A DNA stretch of 5,694 nucleotides from the NCBI GenBank assembly GCA_947629275.1, contig CANRDG010000124.1, positions 1 through 5,694 on the forward strand. The letters are read 5' to 3'. This document shows, piece by piece, positions 1 through 4,710 of this stretch (its first letter is position 1; each line of letters opens with the position of its first letter). The notes below the pieces were generated by a model, which saw nothing but the letters and a program-made list of their open reading frames with translations, made no database searches and was not told where the DNA came from. The position numbers and the translations under genes were made by a program. The DNA is from an uncultured Clostridia bacterium (lineage in GTDB: Bacteria > Bacillota > Clostridia > Oscillospirales > Ruminococcaceae).

Positions 1-30
1 AATTTCGGAGATTTGCTTAGAGGGATATTT

Positions 31-53
31 CTATCGTTTATTATACACGATAG
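31..53. promoter_or_regulatory. Inverted repeat over the -10 box: likely operator
   Basis: CTATCGT (31-37) and ACGATAG (47-53) form a perfect 7-bp inverted repeat with a 9-base spacer that contains the -10 box (40-45). Position and symmetry are those of a dimeric repressor site that would block polymerase. I cannot assign it to a named regulator. Confidence 0.6.
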
Positions 54-69
54 TTTTATACTTTGTCAA
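40..69 (-). promoter_or_regulatory. Strong promoter driving a gene beyond the left edge
   Basis: On the minus strand the perfect TTGACA (64-69) and TATAAT (40-45) are 18 bases apart. Transcription would start near position 33 and run off the window. No ribosome binding site or start codon is seen in the remaining bases, so the gene begins outside the window or has a longer leader. Confidence 0.8.
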
Positions 70-109
70 GCCTTTTTCAGAAGTTTTTTCGGGCGTCTGA
101 AAGGGGCTT
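68..109 (+). terminator. Stem-loop with plus-strand U-run; possible terminator of uncertain direction
   Basis: AAGCC-TT-TTTCAGA (68-81) pairs with TCTGAAA-GG-GGCTT (96-109). The two central pairs are U-G on the plus strand but A-C on the minus strand, and TTTT (108-111) ends the plus-strand arm. This suits a plus-strand terminator, yet no plus-strand gene is seen to its left. The -35 box of the minus promoter overlaps its edge. Confidence 0.35.
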
Positions 110-134
110 TTCATTTCCTACAATTTAATATACC

Positions 135-171
135 AAAAATCGGTCTTTTTCTTTCCACTCAAAGACACGAT
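135..171 (-). terminator. Candidate intrinsic terminator of the tRNA-Lys/structured RNA transcript
   Basis: On the minus strand AUCG-U-GUCUUU (171 to 161) pairs with AAAGAC-CGAU (148 to 139), a 10-bp stem with one bulged U and a 12-base loop. The last stem base starts a run of five U (139-135). The stem is only moderately stable but placed where the transcript would be expected to end. Confidence 0.5.
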
Positions 172-374
172 CCGGCGACAATTCATGCACCGAAAGCACG
201 CCGTTACCTCAGCAATCGGTTGGTCTGGCAAGAGCCGCTGCAAAGCAGTCTTCCCCGTCGGATATGCAAACGACGGAATAAATCGAGGATATGTCATATT
301 CCCTCGACATTCATGAGTGGGAAACTCATGAGCAAATGAAAGAAATGATGTGCATAGCACTTGATGACCATCGG

Positions 375-417
375 TACTATGTGCGGTACGCTAAAAACTA
401 GCGCGCCGCAGATAGTA
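375..417 (-). repeat. Long stem-loop directly after the tRNA CCA end
   Basis: On the minus strand UACUAU pairs with AUAGUA (412-417 with 375-380). A C-C mismatch follows, then UGCGG/CCGCA (406-410 with 382-386), a C-A mismatch and a G-U pair. CGCUA/UAGCG (399-403 with 389-393) closes the loop GUUUU. No U-run follows, so it is not an intrinsic terminator. It begins one base after the CCA and could position a processing enzyme or be a helix of a larger RNA. Confidence 0.7.
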
Positions 418-418
418 T

Positions 419-494
419 TGGTGAGCTATCCGGGATTCGAACCCGGGACACCTTGATTAAAAGTCAAGTGCTCTGCCAACTGAGCTAATAACTC
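419..494 (-). tRNA. tRNA-Lys (anticodon UUU) with encoded CCA
   Basis: The minus strand folds as a complete cloverleaf. The acceptor stem GAGTTAT/ATAGCTC is 7 bp including one G-U. The D stem is GCTC/GAGC with loop AGTTGGCA. The anticodon stem CTTGA/TCAAG carries loop CTTTTAA, with anticodon TTT at 459-461. A 5-base variable region and the T stem CCGGG/CCCGG with loop TTCGAAT follow. The discriminator is A (422) and the CCA end is encoded (419-421). It decodes AAA/AAG lysine codons. It is a single gene, 241 bases downstream of a strong promoter, and structured RNA lies on both sides: one base after CCA a long hairpin (375-417) begins. Release of the tRNA therefore probably needs both 5' and 3' processing. 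Confidence 0.98.
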
Positions 495-496
495 AT

Positions 497-516
497 TTTG
501 CTGCCGTTATACGACA
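497..516 (-). repeat. Direct repeat copy B, hairpin just before tRNA-Lys
   Basis: This is an exact 20-base copy of 715-734, ending three bases before the tRNA. The flanking base at 517 differs from copy A, changing a C-G pair to U-G, so the 7-bp hairpin (500-518) is kept on the minus strand only. That suggests the fold, not only the sequence, is maintained. Confidence 0.9.
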
Positions 517-522
517 ACTTGC

Positions 523-540
523 GTGTCGACTCGTCGACAC
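523..540. repeat. Perfect 8-bp palindromic stem (GTGTCGAC/GTCGACAC)
   Basis: The two arms 523-530 and 533-540 are separated by two bases, so in RNA the inner pairs must open to form a loop. It is one link in the hairpin chain before the tRNA. A protein-binding DNA palindrome is an alternative reading. Confidence 0.6.
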
Positions 541-541
541 T

Positions 542-574
542 TCACGGGAACACCCCGAACGGGTTTTCCCGTGA
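542..574 (-). repeat. GC-rich stem-loop (9 bp + 4 bp)
   Basis: TCACGGGAA (566-574, minus strand) pairs with 542-550. After a single mismatch ACCC/GGGT (561-564 with 552-555) closes a 5-base loop. It is among the most stable hairpins of the leader and has no U-run after it, so it is not a terminator. Confidence 0.75.
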
Positions 575-606
575 GCCTTTTCCTGCATCGGCTCCGGTAC
601 CCTCAC

Positions 607-639
607 GCTAAAAAAGCTCAAATCATTCGCTTTTTTAGC
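607..639 (-). repeat. Perfect 11-bp inverted repeat with A6/U6 arms
   Basis: GCTAAAAAAGC at 629-639 (minus strand) pairs perfectly with 607-617 across an 11-base loop. The 3' arm holds a run of six U (610-615), so it could act as a weak internal terminator or pause site, giving an RNA of about 125 bases. Its G-C content is low and the U-run lies within the stem, so a structural role is equally likely. Confidence 0.5.
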
Positions 640-714
640 TGCGCCGATAGTTGTGTAAAATTCGAGAAATGAATTCCCGAATTTTACTTTTATCTTAATA
701 CATATTTGATATGC

Positions 715-734
715 TTTGCTGCCGTTATACGACA
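715..734 (-). repeat. Direct repeat copy A, hairpin at the RNA 5' end
   Basis: This 20-base sequence (minus strand TGTCGTATAACGGCAGCAAA) recurs exactly at 497-516. With the two adjoining bases it folds as GCUGUCG-UAUAA-CGGCAGC (718-736) starting at the predicted first base of the transcript. Confidence 0.9.
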
Positions 735-742
735 GCTTTTAT

Positions 743-771
743 ATTATACCAAATCCAAGACCAAAAGTCAA
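743..771 (-). promoter_or_regulatory. Strong sigma-A type promoter for the tRNA-Lys/structured RNA transcript
   Basis: On the minus strand TTGACT (766-771) and TATAAT (743-748) are separated by exactly 17 bases, near the vegetative consensus. Six bases after the -10 box lies G736, the expected start of transcription and also the first base of a 7-bp hairpin. The promoter stands about 45 bases beyond the rnfB stop, so the downstream RNA need not depend on the rnf operon. No closer good promoter is seen for the tRNA, although its leader includes a TATAAC (506-511) without a convincing -35 box. Confidence 0.85.
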
Positions 772-799
772 GCGTTTCGGAGAAATTTTTTAAAATATT

Positions 800-819
800 C
801 CTAAAGCCCCTCTTTTAGG
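800..819 (-). terminator. Weak candidate terminator of the rnf operon
   Basis: On the minus strand a 6-bp stem CCTAAA/TTTAGG (814-819 with 800-805) with an 8-base loop includes the rnfB stop codon and is followed by AATATTTT. The stem is short and AT-rich, so termination may be partial. It is the only hairpin between rnfB and the next promoter. Confidence 0.3.
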
Positions 820-1606
820 TCAGTTTTATTACCCCGAGGCGGCAGGCCTCAGCGCACTGACCGCAGCCGTTGCACTTGGAATAATCTATATTTGCAAAGT
901 TGTTTTCAACCTTAATTGCGCCGCTGGGACATTTCTTCTCGCACATACGGCAGCCGATACATCCGTTTTCGCACACGCTGTGGGTAATTTTGCCTATAGC
1001 GGTAGATTTGCAGCCGACGTCTACTTTCTGGCTCTTTCTGCGTATGACGATAAGCGAGTTGGGGCAGGCTTTTGCGCACAGTCCGCAGCCGACACACTTA
1101 TTCTTATCGACCTTGGCTATACGGTCAACGATAGATATCGCATCGTTGGGGCAGACTTCGACACAGTCGCCGTAGCCGAGGCAGCCGCTTGTGCAGACCT
1201 TACTGCCGTTATAGTATCTGTTAGAGGCGCGGCAGCTCTGAGAGCCGTCGTACACATATTTATGCTGTGTAACGTTGCAGTTGCCCGAGCAGCGCACGAA
1301 CGCGACCTCCTGCTCTGGGTGCTCTGTTTCCACGCCCATTATCTCGCTGAGTTTTCCTGCTGACTCAGCGCCGCCGGGTTTGCACATATTAAGCGGTGCG
1401 CCGTCATTAAGTATGGCATCTGCATAGGCGTTACAGCCGGAATATCCGCAAGAACCGCAATTTATCTGCGGCAAAGCCTCCTGAAGCTGCTCGAGTCTCT
1501 CATCTACCTTGACGTAGAACACCTTTGAGCACACCGTCAGCAGCACGCCTGCAAGCACGCCGAGTGCCGCAAAAAGCAAAACAGGTATCAAATACTGCAT
1601 ATACAT
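815..1606 (-). CDS. rnfB: RnfB, ferredoxin-interacting multi-cluster Fe-S subunit
   Basis: This is the 263-residue RnfB, which receives electrons from reduced ferredoxin and feeds them to the membrane part of Rnf. A single N-terminal membrane helix (about 5-27) is followed by the Fe-S domain CGSCGYSGC (50-58) with Cys75. Next comes a Cys region (C106, C110, C125, C138, C142, C148, C152). Three more ferredoxin-like segments follow: CVGCGLCAKACP (171-182), CENGCIGCRMCEKKCP (212-227) and CNGCGQCAEAC (245-255). Twenty-five cysteines outside the helix suit the many [4Fe-4S] clusters of clostridial RnfB. The ATG at 1604-1606 directly abuts the previous TGA, but GGAG (1610-1613) is only 3 bases away. 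The second ATG (1598-1600) is 9 bases away and is probably the real start, giving 261 residues. It is the last gene of the operon. Confidence 0.96.
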   Translation of the reverse strand: MYMQYLIPVLLFAALGVLAGVLLTVCSKVFYVKVDERLEQLQEALPQINCGSCGYSGCNAYADAILNDGAPLNMCKPGGAESAGKLSEIMGVETEHPEQEVAFVRCSGNCNVTQHKYVYDGSQSCRASNRYYNGSKVCTSGCLGYGDCVEVCPNDAISIVDRIAKVDKNKCVGCGLCAKACPNSLIVIRRKSQKVDVGCKSTAIGKITHSVCENGCIGCRMCEKKCPSGAIKVENNFANIDYSKCNGCGQCAEACRLGVIKLT

Positions 1607-2878
1607 TCACTCCGATCTGTTGGGAAATACATTTTTCAGTGCAAAGCTTATTATCATTTTAATGCGGTTGCGCCTGTTTATCCTTGATAGCCCCGAATCG
1701 TGATCTACCGCTGAAACGGCGGCGTTCGGAAACCTTTTACGCAGCCTTGATATTACACCTCTCGCGGCGGTATGGCTTACAAGGCAGCCAAACGGCACGG
1801 CTATAATGCAGCCGTCGCAGCCGTTTTGCAGACCGTCGGCGGCTTCGGCGGAAATGAGCCAGCCGTCGCCCATTGTCTGCCCGAAAGAACCTGCCCACGA
1901 GCATTTTTCTTTAAGATATTTATATGTTGACATCTGCGGAAGAGAGTATTTTGCCAAAGCCTTGTTCATGCTCTCTTGCATACTGCCGACAACTTTTACC
2001 GCAAGCGGCGAAAGCACCCCCGAAACGGTAGCTTTATCATACAGCCTGTCGTCCGCTTTGCAGTTATCCATAAGGTACATCATATAATTTGCAAAGCCGC
2101 TCATGTAAACTTCGCAGCCCTCGGTATGCAGAAAATCTTCCAGCCCGTCGTTGCCTATCGAGCAAAACTTCACATACAGTTCGCCCGTAACGCATATTTT
2201 CGGGCATTTTTTATGCACTGTTTTTACTTTTGAAAAGTCGCTGCATATGCGGTCAAACACTTTTCCCATACTGTAAGGAAGAATAAGTCTGCCGCTTTCA
2301 AAGGCTTTTGACAGCCGTTTTCTCCACACGCAAACAAGTCTGCGGCATTCTTCCCTGCTCTTTTCATATGGCGAGATACAGTTATAAAGGTGCATGAGCA
2401 GGTCGCTGTACATTACCGCGGCGCAGGCGGTGAGCAGCATTTTCAGGTTTACGGAAAATCCGCTATGTTTTTCAACGCCGCTGACGTTTAAAGATATTAC
2501 GGGAACGTACCCCATGCCTGCCTTTACAAGCGCCTTTCTGAGCAGATGTATATAGTTGCAGGCTCGGCAGCCTCCGCCCGTCTGCGGAAGCAAAAGCGCG
2601 GTCTTATGCGTATCGTATCTGCCGCTTTTCAGAGCGGTGACAAACTGCCCGATGATAAGGTTTGCAGGGTAGCAGATGTCATTGTTTGAATACTCCCAAC
2701 CGGCGGCGATGACCTCTCCGGAAAAGTGAGAAAGCACCTGCGCTTTATATCCGCCTGCTCTGAAAGCATATACAAGCAGCGGAAAATGAAAGTCAAGCAT
2801 TGACGGAATAAGCACCGTATGCGTTTTCTTCATTTCCTTTGTAAACTTGGCATACGGGGTGCGGCGTGTGCCGTTCAT
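1607..2878 (-). CDS. Stand-alone C-terminal domain of the 2-hydroxyacyl-CoA dehydratase activase-related family (HgdB-like Fe-S protein)
   Basis: This 423-residue soluble protein resembles the C-terminal part of the large clostridial 'acyl-CoA dehydratase activase-related' proteins, where it follows ASKHA ATPase domains that are absent here. Recognisable blocks are KFTKEMKKTHTVLIPSML (11-28), NDICYPANLIIGQF (66-79), TGGGCRACNYIHLLRKAL (100-117), GELYVKFCSIGN (232-243), MGDGWLISAE (336-345) and PFGCLVSH (362-369). Cys69, Cys104/107 and Cys365 are the likely Fe-S ligands by analogy with HgdB-type dehydratases; this is inference. No membrane helix or signal peptide is evident. It starts by TAATG coupling to rnfA with a weak GGGG upstream, and rnfB begins immediately after its TGA, so it is a true operon member although not a classical Rnf subunit. 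Possible roles are ferredoxin-linked low-potential electron transfer or help in cluster or complex assembly. Family call strong, function unknown. Confidence 0.85.
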   Translation of the reverse strand: MNGTRRTPYAKFTKEMKKTHTVLIPSMLDFHFPLLVYAFRAGGYKAQVLSHFSGEVIAAGWEYSNNDICYPANLIIGQFVTALKSGRYDTHKTALLLPQTGGGCRACNYIHLLRKALVKAGMGYVPVISLNVSGVEKHSGFSVNLKMLLTACAAVMYSDLLMHLYNCISPYEKSREECRRLVCVWRKRLSKAFESGRLILPYSMGKVFDRICSDFSKVKTVHKKCPKICVTGELYVKFCSIGNDGLEDFLHTEGCEVYMSGFANYMMYLMDNCKADDRLYDKATVSGVLSPLAVKVVGSMQESMNKALAKYSLPQMSTYKYLKEKCSWAGSFGQTMGDGWLISAEAADGLQNGCDGCIIAVPFGCLVSHTAARGVISRLRKRFPNAAVSAVDHDSGLSRINRRNRIKMIISFALKNVFPNRSE

Positions 2879-3447
2879 TATATCAGCCCCGAAAAGCCCA
2901 TAAAGCTCAGTGACACTATAGAAGCCGCGATAAGCGTTGCAGGTACGCCTTTGAAAGTTTCGGGCAGTTTTGAATCGTTTATCCTGCTTCTTACGCCCGA
3001 GAACAGCAGCAGCGCGAGGGTAAAGCCCACGCCCGTGCCAAAAGCGTTTACTACCGACTGCGCTATATTATAGCTTTCGTCAACGTTTGTTATGGTAACG
3101 CCGAGGACAGCGCAGTTGGTGGTGATAAGCGGAAGATATATGCCGAGCGCCTTATACAGCGGCGGCATGAGCTTTTTTATTATCATCTCGACCATTTGAA
3201 CGAACATCGCTATAACGAGTATGAACGCCACTGTTTTAAGGTAGGTTATCTCAAAATGCTCGAGCAGCTTGTATATTGGGTATGTTATCACGGCGGCGCA
3301 CACCATTACGAATATTACAGCCGCGCCCATTCCCACCGAGCTTTTCATCTGCTTTGAAACGCCCAGAAACGCGCATATTCCCATAAACTGCGACAACACT
3401 ATGTTGTTTACAAGCACTGTTCCGACAAGTATAAGTATGTATCCCAT
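2878..3447 (-). CDS. rnfA: RnfA, integral membrane subunit
   Basis: This is the 189-residue RnfA/NqrE-family membrane protein with six hydrophobic helices. Cys25 (in MGICAFLG, 22-29) and Cys112 (in LITTNCAVLG, 107-116) are the conserved ligands that join two RnfE cysteines around an intramembrane [2Fe-2S] cluster. GTGVGFTLALLLFSGVRS (137-154) mirrors the matching block of RnfE, showing the common origin of the two subunits. The ATG is 6 bases from a strong GGAGG (3454-3458) and 11 bases after the rnfE stop. The stop TAA shares its last base with the start of the next gene (TAATG), implying termination-reinitiation coupling. Length is typical for the family. Confidence 0.96.
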   Translation of the reverse strand: MGYILILVGTVLVNNIVLSQFMGICAFLGVSKQMKSSVGMGAAVIFVMVCAAVITYPIYKLLEHFEITYLKTVAFILVIAMFVQMVEMIIKKLMPPLYKALGIYLPLITTNCAVLGVTITNVDESYNIAQSVVNAFGTGVGFTLALLLFSGVRSRINDSKLPETFKGVPATLIAASIVSLSFMGFSGLI

Positions 3448-3458
3448 ATGCGCCCTCC

Positions 3459-4163
3459 TTACTTAGCTGCTGCCGCTTCGCAGCTTTCCTTGCCTGAGCA
3501 GGCGGCTGCATTCGGACAGTTTTCACAGCTGATCTCTTTAGGCGGCTTGCGTTTTGCAAGTTTGTTTATTATGGCAATAAGGCAGCCGAGCACGAAAAAT
3601 CCTCCTGCGGGCATTATGAATATCAGCGTGGGGTTATCGTGCACCCAAGGTATCTCTATCATAAGCTTTGTGCCTGCAAGCCAGGTTCCTGAGCCGACTA
3701 TTTCGCGTATAGATGCCATAAAGAACAGTGCTAAGGTAAAGCCCAGCCCCATTCCAAGACCGTCCAGTGCGGAATGTATTACGGTATTTTTAGATGCGAA
3801 AGCCTCAGCTCTGCCAAGAATTATGCAGTTTACCGTAATGAGCGACAGGAATATGCCAAGCTCCGAATACATCTCGGGCAGATAGCCTTTCATCAAAAAT
3901 TCAATAAGCGTTACAAAGCCTGCGATTATTACTATAAAGCATGGCAGCCGCACCGTGCCGGGTATCACTTTTTTCAGCATTGAGATGACGATATTCGAGC
4001 ATACCAAAACGAACGTTGTGGCAAGCCCCATGCCTATGCCGTTGAACGCCTGCGTGGTTATGGCAAGCGTAGGGCACATACCTAAAAGCCCCACCAAAAC
4101 GGGGTTTTCTTTGATTATGCCCTTGACAAATTCATGCATTGCGCCGTGTGTATTATCACTCAC
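3459..4163 (-). CDS. rnfE: RnfE, integral membrane subunit with Cys-rich C-terminal tail
   Basis: This 234-residue RnfE/NqrD-family protein has six predicted membrane helices and is a homologue of RnfA with opposite topology. LGMCPTLA (27-34) and VNCIILGRAEAFA (111-123) carry Cys30 and Cys113, the positions that with two RnfA cysteines hold the intramembrane [2Fe-2S] cluster. GLGMGLGFTLALFFMASIRE (135-154) is also a family signature. After the last helix a tail of about 30 residues has four cysteines, C213, C216, C222 and C228 (CxxC-x5-C-x5-C). The start is GTG, chosen because GGAGG (4173-4177) lies 9 bases before it; an ATG eight codons later is the alternative. It overlaps rnfG by 8 bases, and its stop lies within the rnfA ribosome binding site region. 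Confidence 0.95.
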   Translation of the reverse strand: MSDNTHGAMHEFVKGIIKENPVLVGLLGMCPTLAITTQAFNGIGMGLATTFVLVCSNIVISMLKKVIPGTVRLPCFIVIIAGFVTLIEFLMKGYLPEMYSELGIFLSLITVNCIILGRAEAFASKNTVIHSALDGLGMGLGFTLALFFMASIREIVGSGTWLAGTKLMIEIPWVHDNPTLIFIMPAGGFFVLGCLIAIINKLAKRKPPKEISCENCPNAAACSGKESCEAAAAK

Positions 4164-4710
4164 CGAAGATCGCCTCCCTGTTCTCGCTGTAAGTATTCAC
4201 CGCGGTGGTTATGGCGGCTTTTATGCCCTTTGAAGAATACGATGCGCCGGTCACTTTATCTACAGAATTTACAGCAGCTTCATCATTTGCGCCTATAAAC
4301 TTTGAAAGGTAATCCTTGTCGTTGACCTTTGTGCCGAGGCCCGGTGTTTCGCCGCAGGTTATGAAGGTTACCCCTGCGACTGCGCCGTTTTCGTCCATTC
4401 CGACAAGAACGTGTATACCGTCCTTGCTGTAGCCGTTTTCGTATATCTCAAAAAGGCACTGTTTTGTTTCTTTGTTGACTATCGCGGCTGTAACACCTTC
4501 AAATTCTACAACGTTGCCGTTTGCGTCTTTGAGTATCTCAAAATCATCGCTGCCGAAAACTTCCTTGCAGCCTGCTTTCAGCTCGTCTGTCATAACGCCT
4601 GTGTTGTCAACATATGTAAGTTCATACGCGCCTACAAGCAGCAGGCACACCAGAGAGCATATAAGGCACAGCACCAGCGACGGCATTATTTTTTCTTTAA
4701 AGAATTTCAT
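4156..4710 (-). CDS. rnfG: RnfG, membrane-anchored FMN-binding subunit
   Basis: This 184-residue RnfG/NqrC-type protein has one N-terminal membrane helix (about 9-30) and an extracytoplasmic FMN-binding domain. Conserved blocks are a glycine-rich strand around 98-120, ETPGLGTKV (121-129) and the flavinylation motif DKVTGASYSS (151-160). FMN is normally linked by a phosphoester bond to the last residue of the S/T-G-A-T/S core, here Ser157 where most RnfG proteins have Thr. The protein passes electrons between RnfD and the intramembrane cluster side of the complex. The ATG is preceded by GGAGG (4718-4722) at 7 bases, inside the end of rnfD. The gene overlaps rnfD by 4 bases and rnfE by 8. Confidence 0.95.
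   Translation of the reverse strand: MKFFKEKIMPSLVLCLICSLVCLLLVGAYELTYVDNTGVMTDELKAGCKEVFGSDDFEILKDANGNVVEFEGVTAAIVNKETKQCLFEIYENGYSKDGIHVLVGMDENGAVAGVTFITCGETPGLGTKVNDKDYLSKFIGANDEAAVNSVDKVTGASYSSKGIKAAITTAVNTYSENREAIFGE

Larger units (their letters stand above)
135..418 (-). ncRNA. Candidate structured RNA, 3' part, downstream of tRNA-Lys
   Basis: This stretch of 284 bases holds no convincing gene. On the minus strand it continues the hairpin chain. After the 375-417 stem come 350-360 (GUGC-UAU-GCAC), 311-331 (8 bp, loop UUCCC), 283-307 (UCGAGG/CCUCGA plus AUAU/AUAU), 255-276 (6 bp, extendable by two U-G pairs 277/254 and 278/253), 173-203 (5 G-C pairs) and the terminator-like 139-171. The extension of the 255-276 stem pairs only on the minus strand. 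Together with the 5' part and the tRNA this gives a possible transcript of about 600 bases. Individual short stems may be chance; the density is the argument. Confidence 0.4.
495..736 (-). ncRNA. Candidate structured RNA, 5' part, upstream of tRNA-Lys
   Basis: The 242 bases from the predicted transcription start to the tRNA have no credible reading frame but form a chain of hairpins on the minus strand. These are 718-736 (7 bp, loop UAUAA), 700-714 (6 bp), 655-687 (14 bp, loop UUCAU), 587-592 with 643-648 (6 bp) enclosing 607-617 with 629-639 (11 bp, perfect), 542-574 (9 bp, a mismatch, then 4 bp), 523-540 (8 bp, perfect) and 500-518 (7 bp). Pairs 722/732, 501/517, 665/677 and 700/714 are G-U on the minus strand but would be A-C on the plus strand, so the structure fits minus-strand transcription. 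It may be a long tRNA leader, or the 5' half of a large RNA continuing past the tRNA. I recognise no named RNA family in it; GOLLD and ROOL are the classes to test. Confidence 0.6.

Noticed and set aside
13..339. Plus-strand open frame of 108 codons at the left edge
   Set aside because: It runs antisense through the promoter, operator and hairpins, has no ribosome binding site and a composition unlike a real protein.
118..360. Minus-strand open frame of 80 codons after the tRNA, with a CFRCMNC stretch
   Set aside because: It begins at a GTG with no ribosome binding site, crosses several hairpins, matches no family I know, and has no convincing protein-like composition.
497..734. Small mobile element (MITE) with 20-base target duplications
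   Set aside because: The region is rich in inverted repeats and flanked by direct repeats, but there are no terminal inverted repeats, 20 bases is too long for a typical target duplication, and the repeats coincide with the transcript start and the tRNA. Not fully excluded.
495..736. T-box riboswitch upstream of the tRNA
   Set aside because: GAGGGTACCGG (minus strand) only loosely resembles the T-box core AGGGTGGNACCGCG, no antiterminator/terminator pair is evident, and T-boxes control aminoacylation or amino acid genes, not tRNAs.
495..736. 6S RNA
   Set aside because: 6S RNA is one long rod with a central bubble; here the folds are a series of separate local hairpins.
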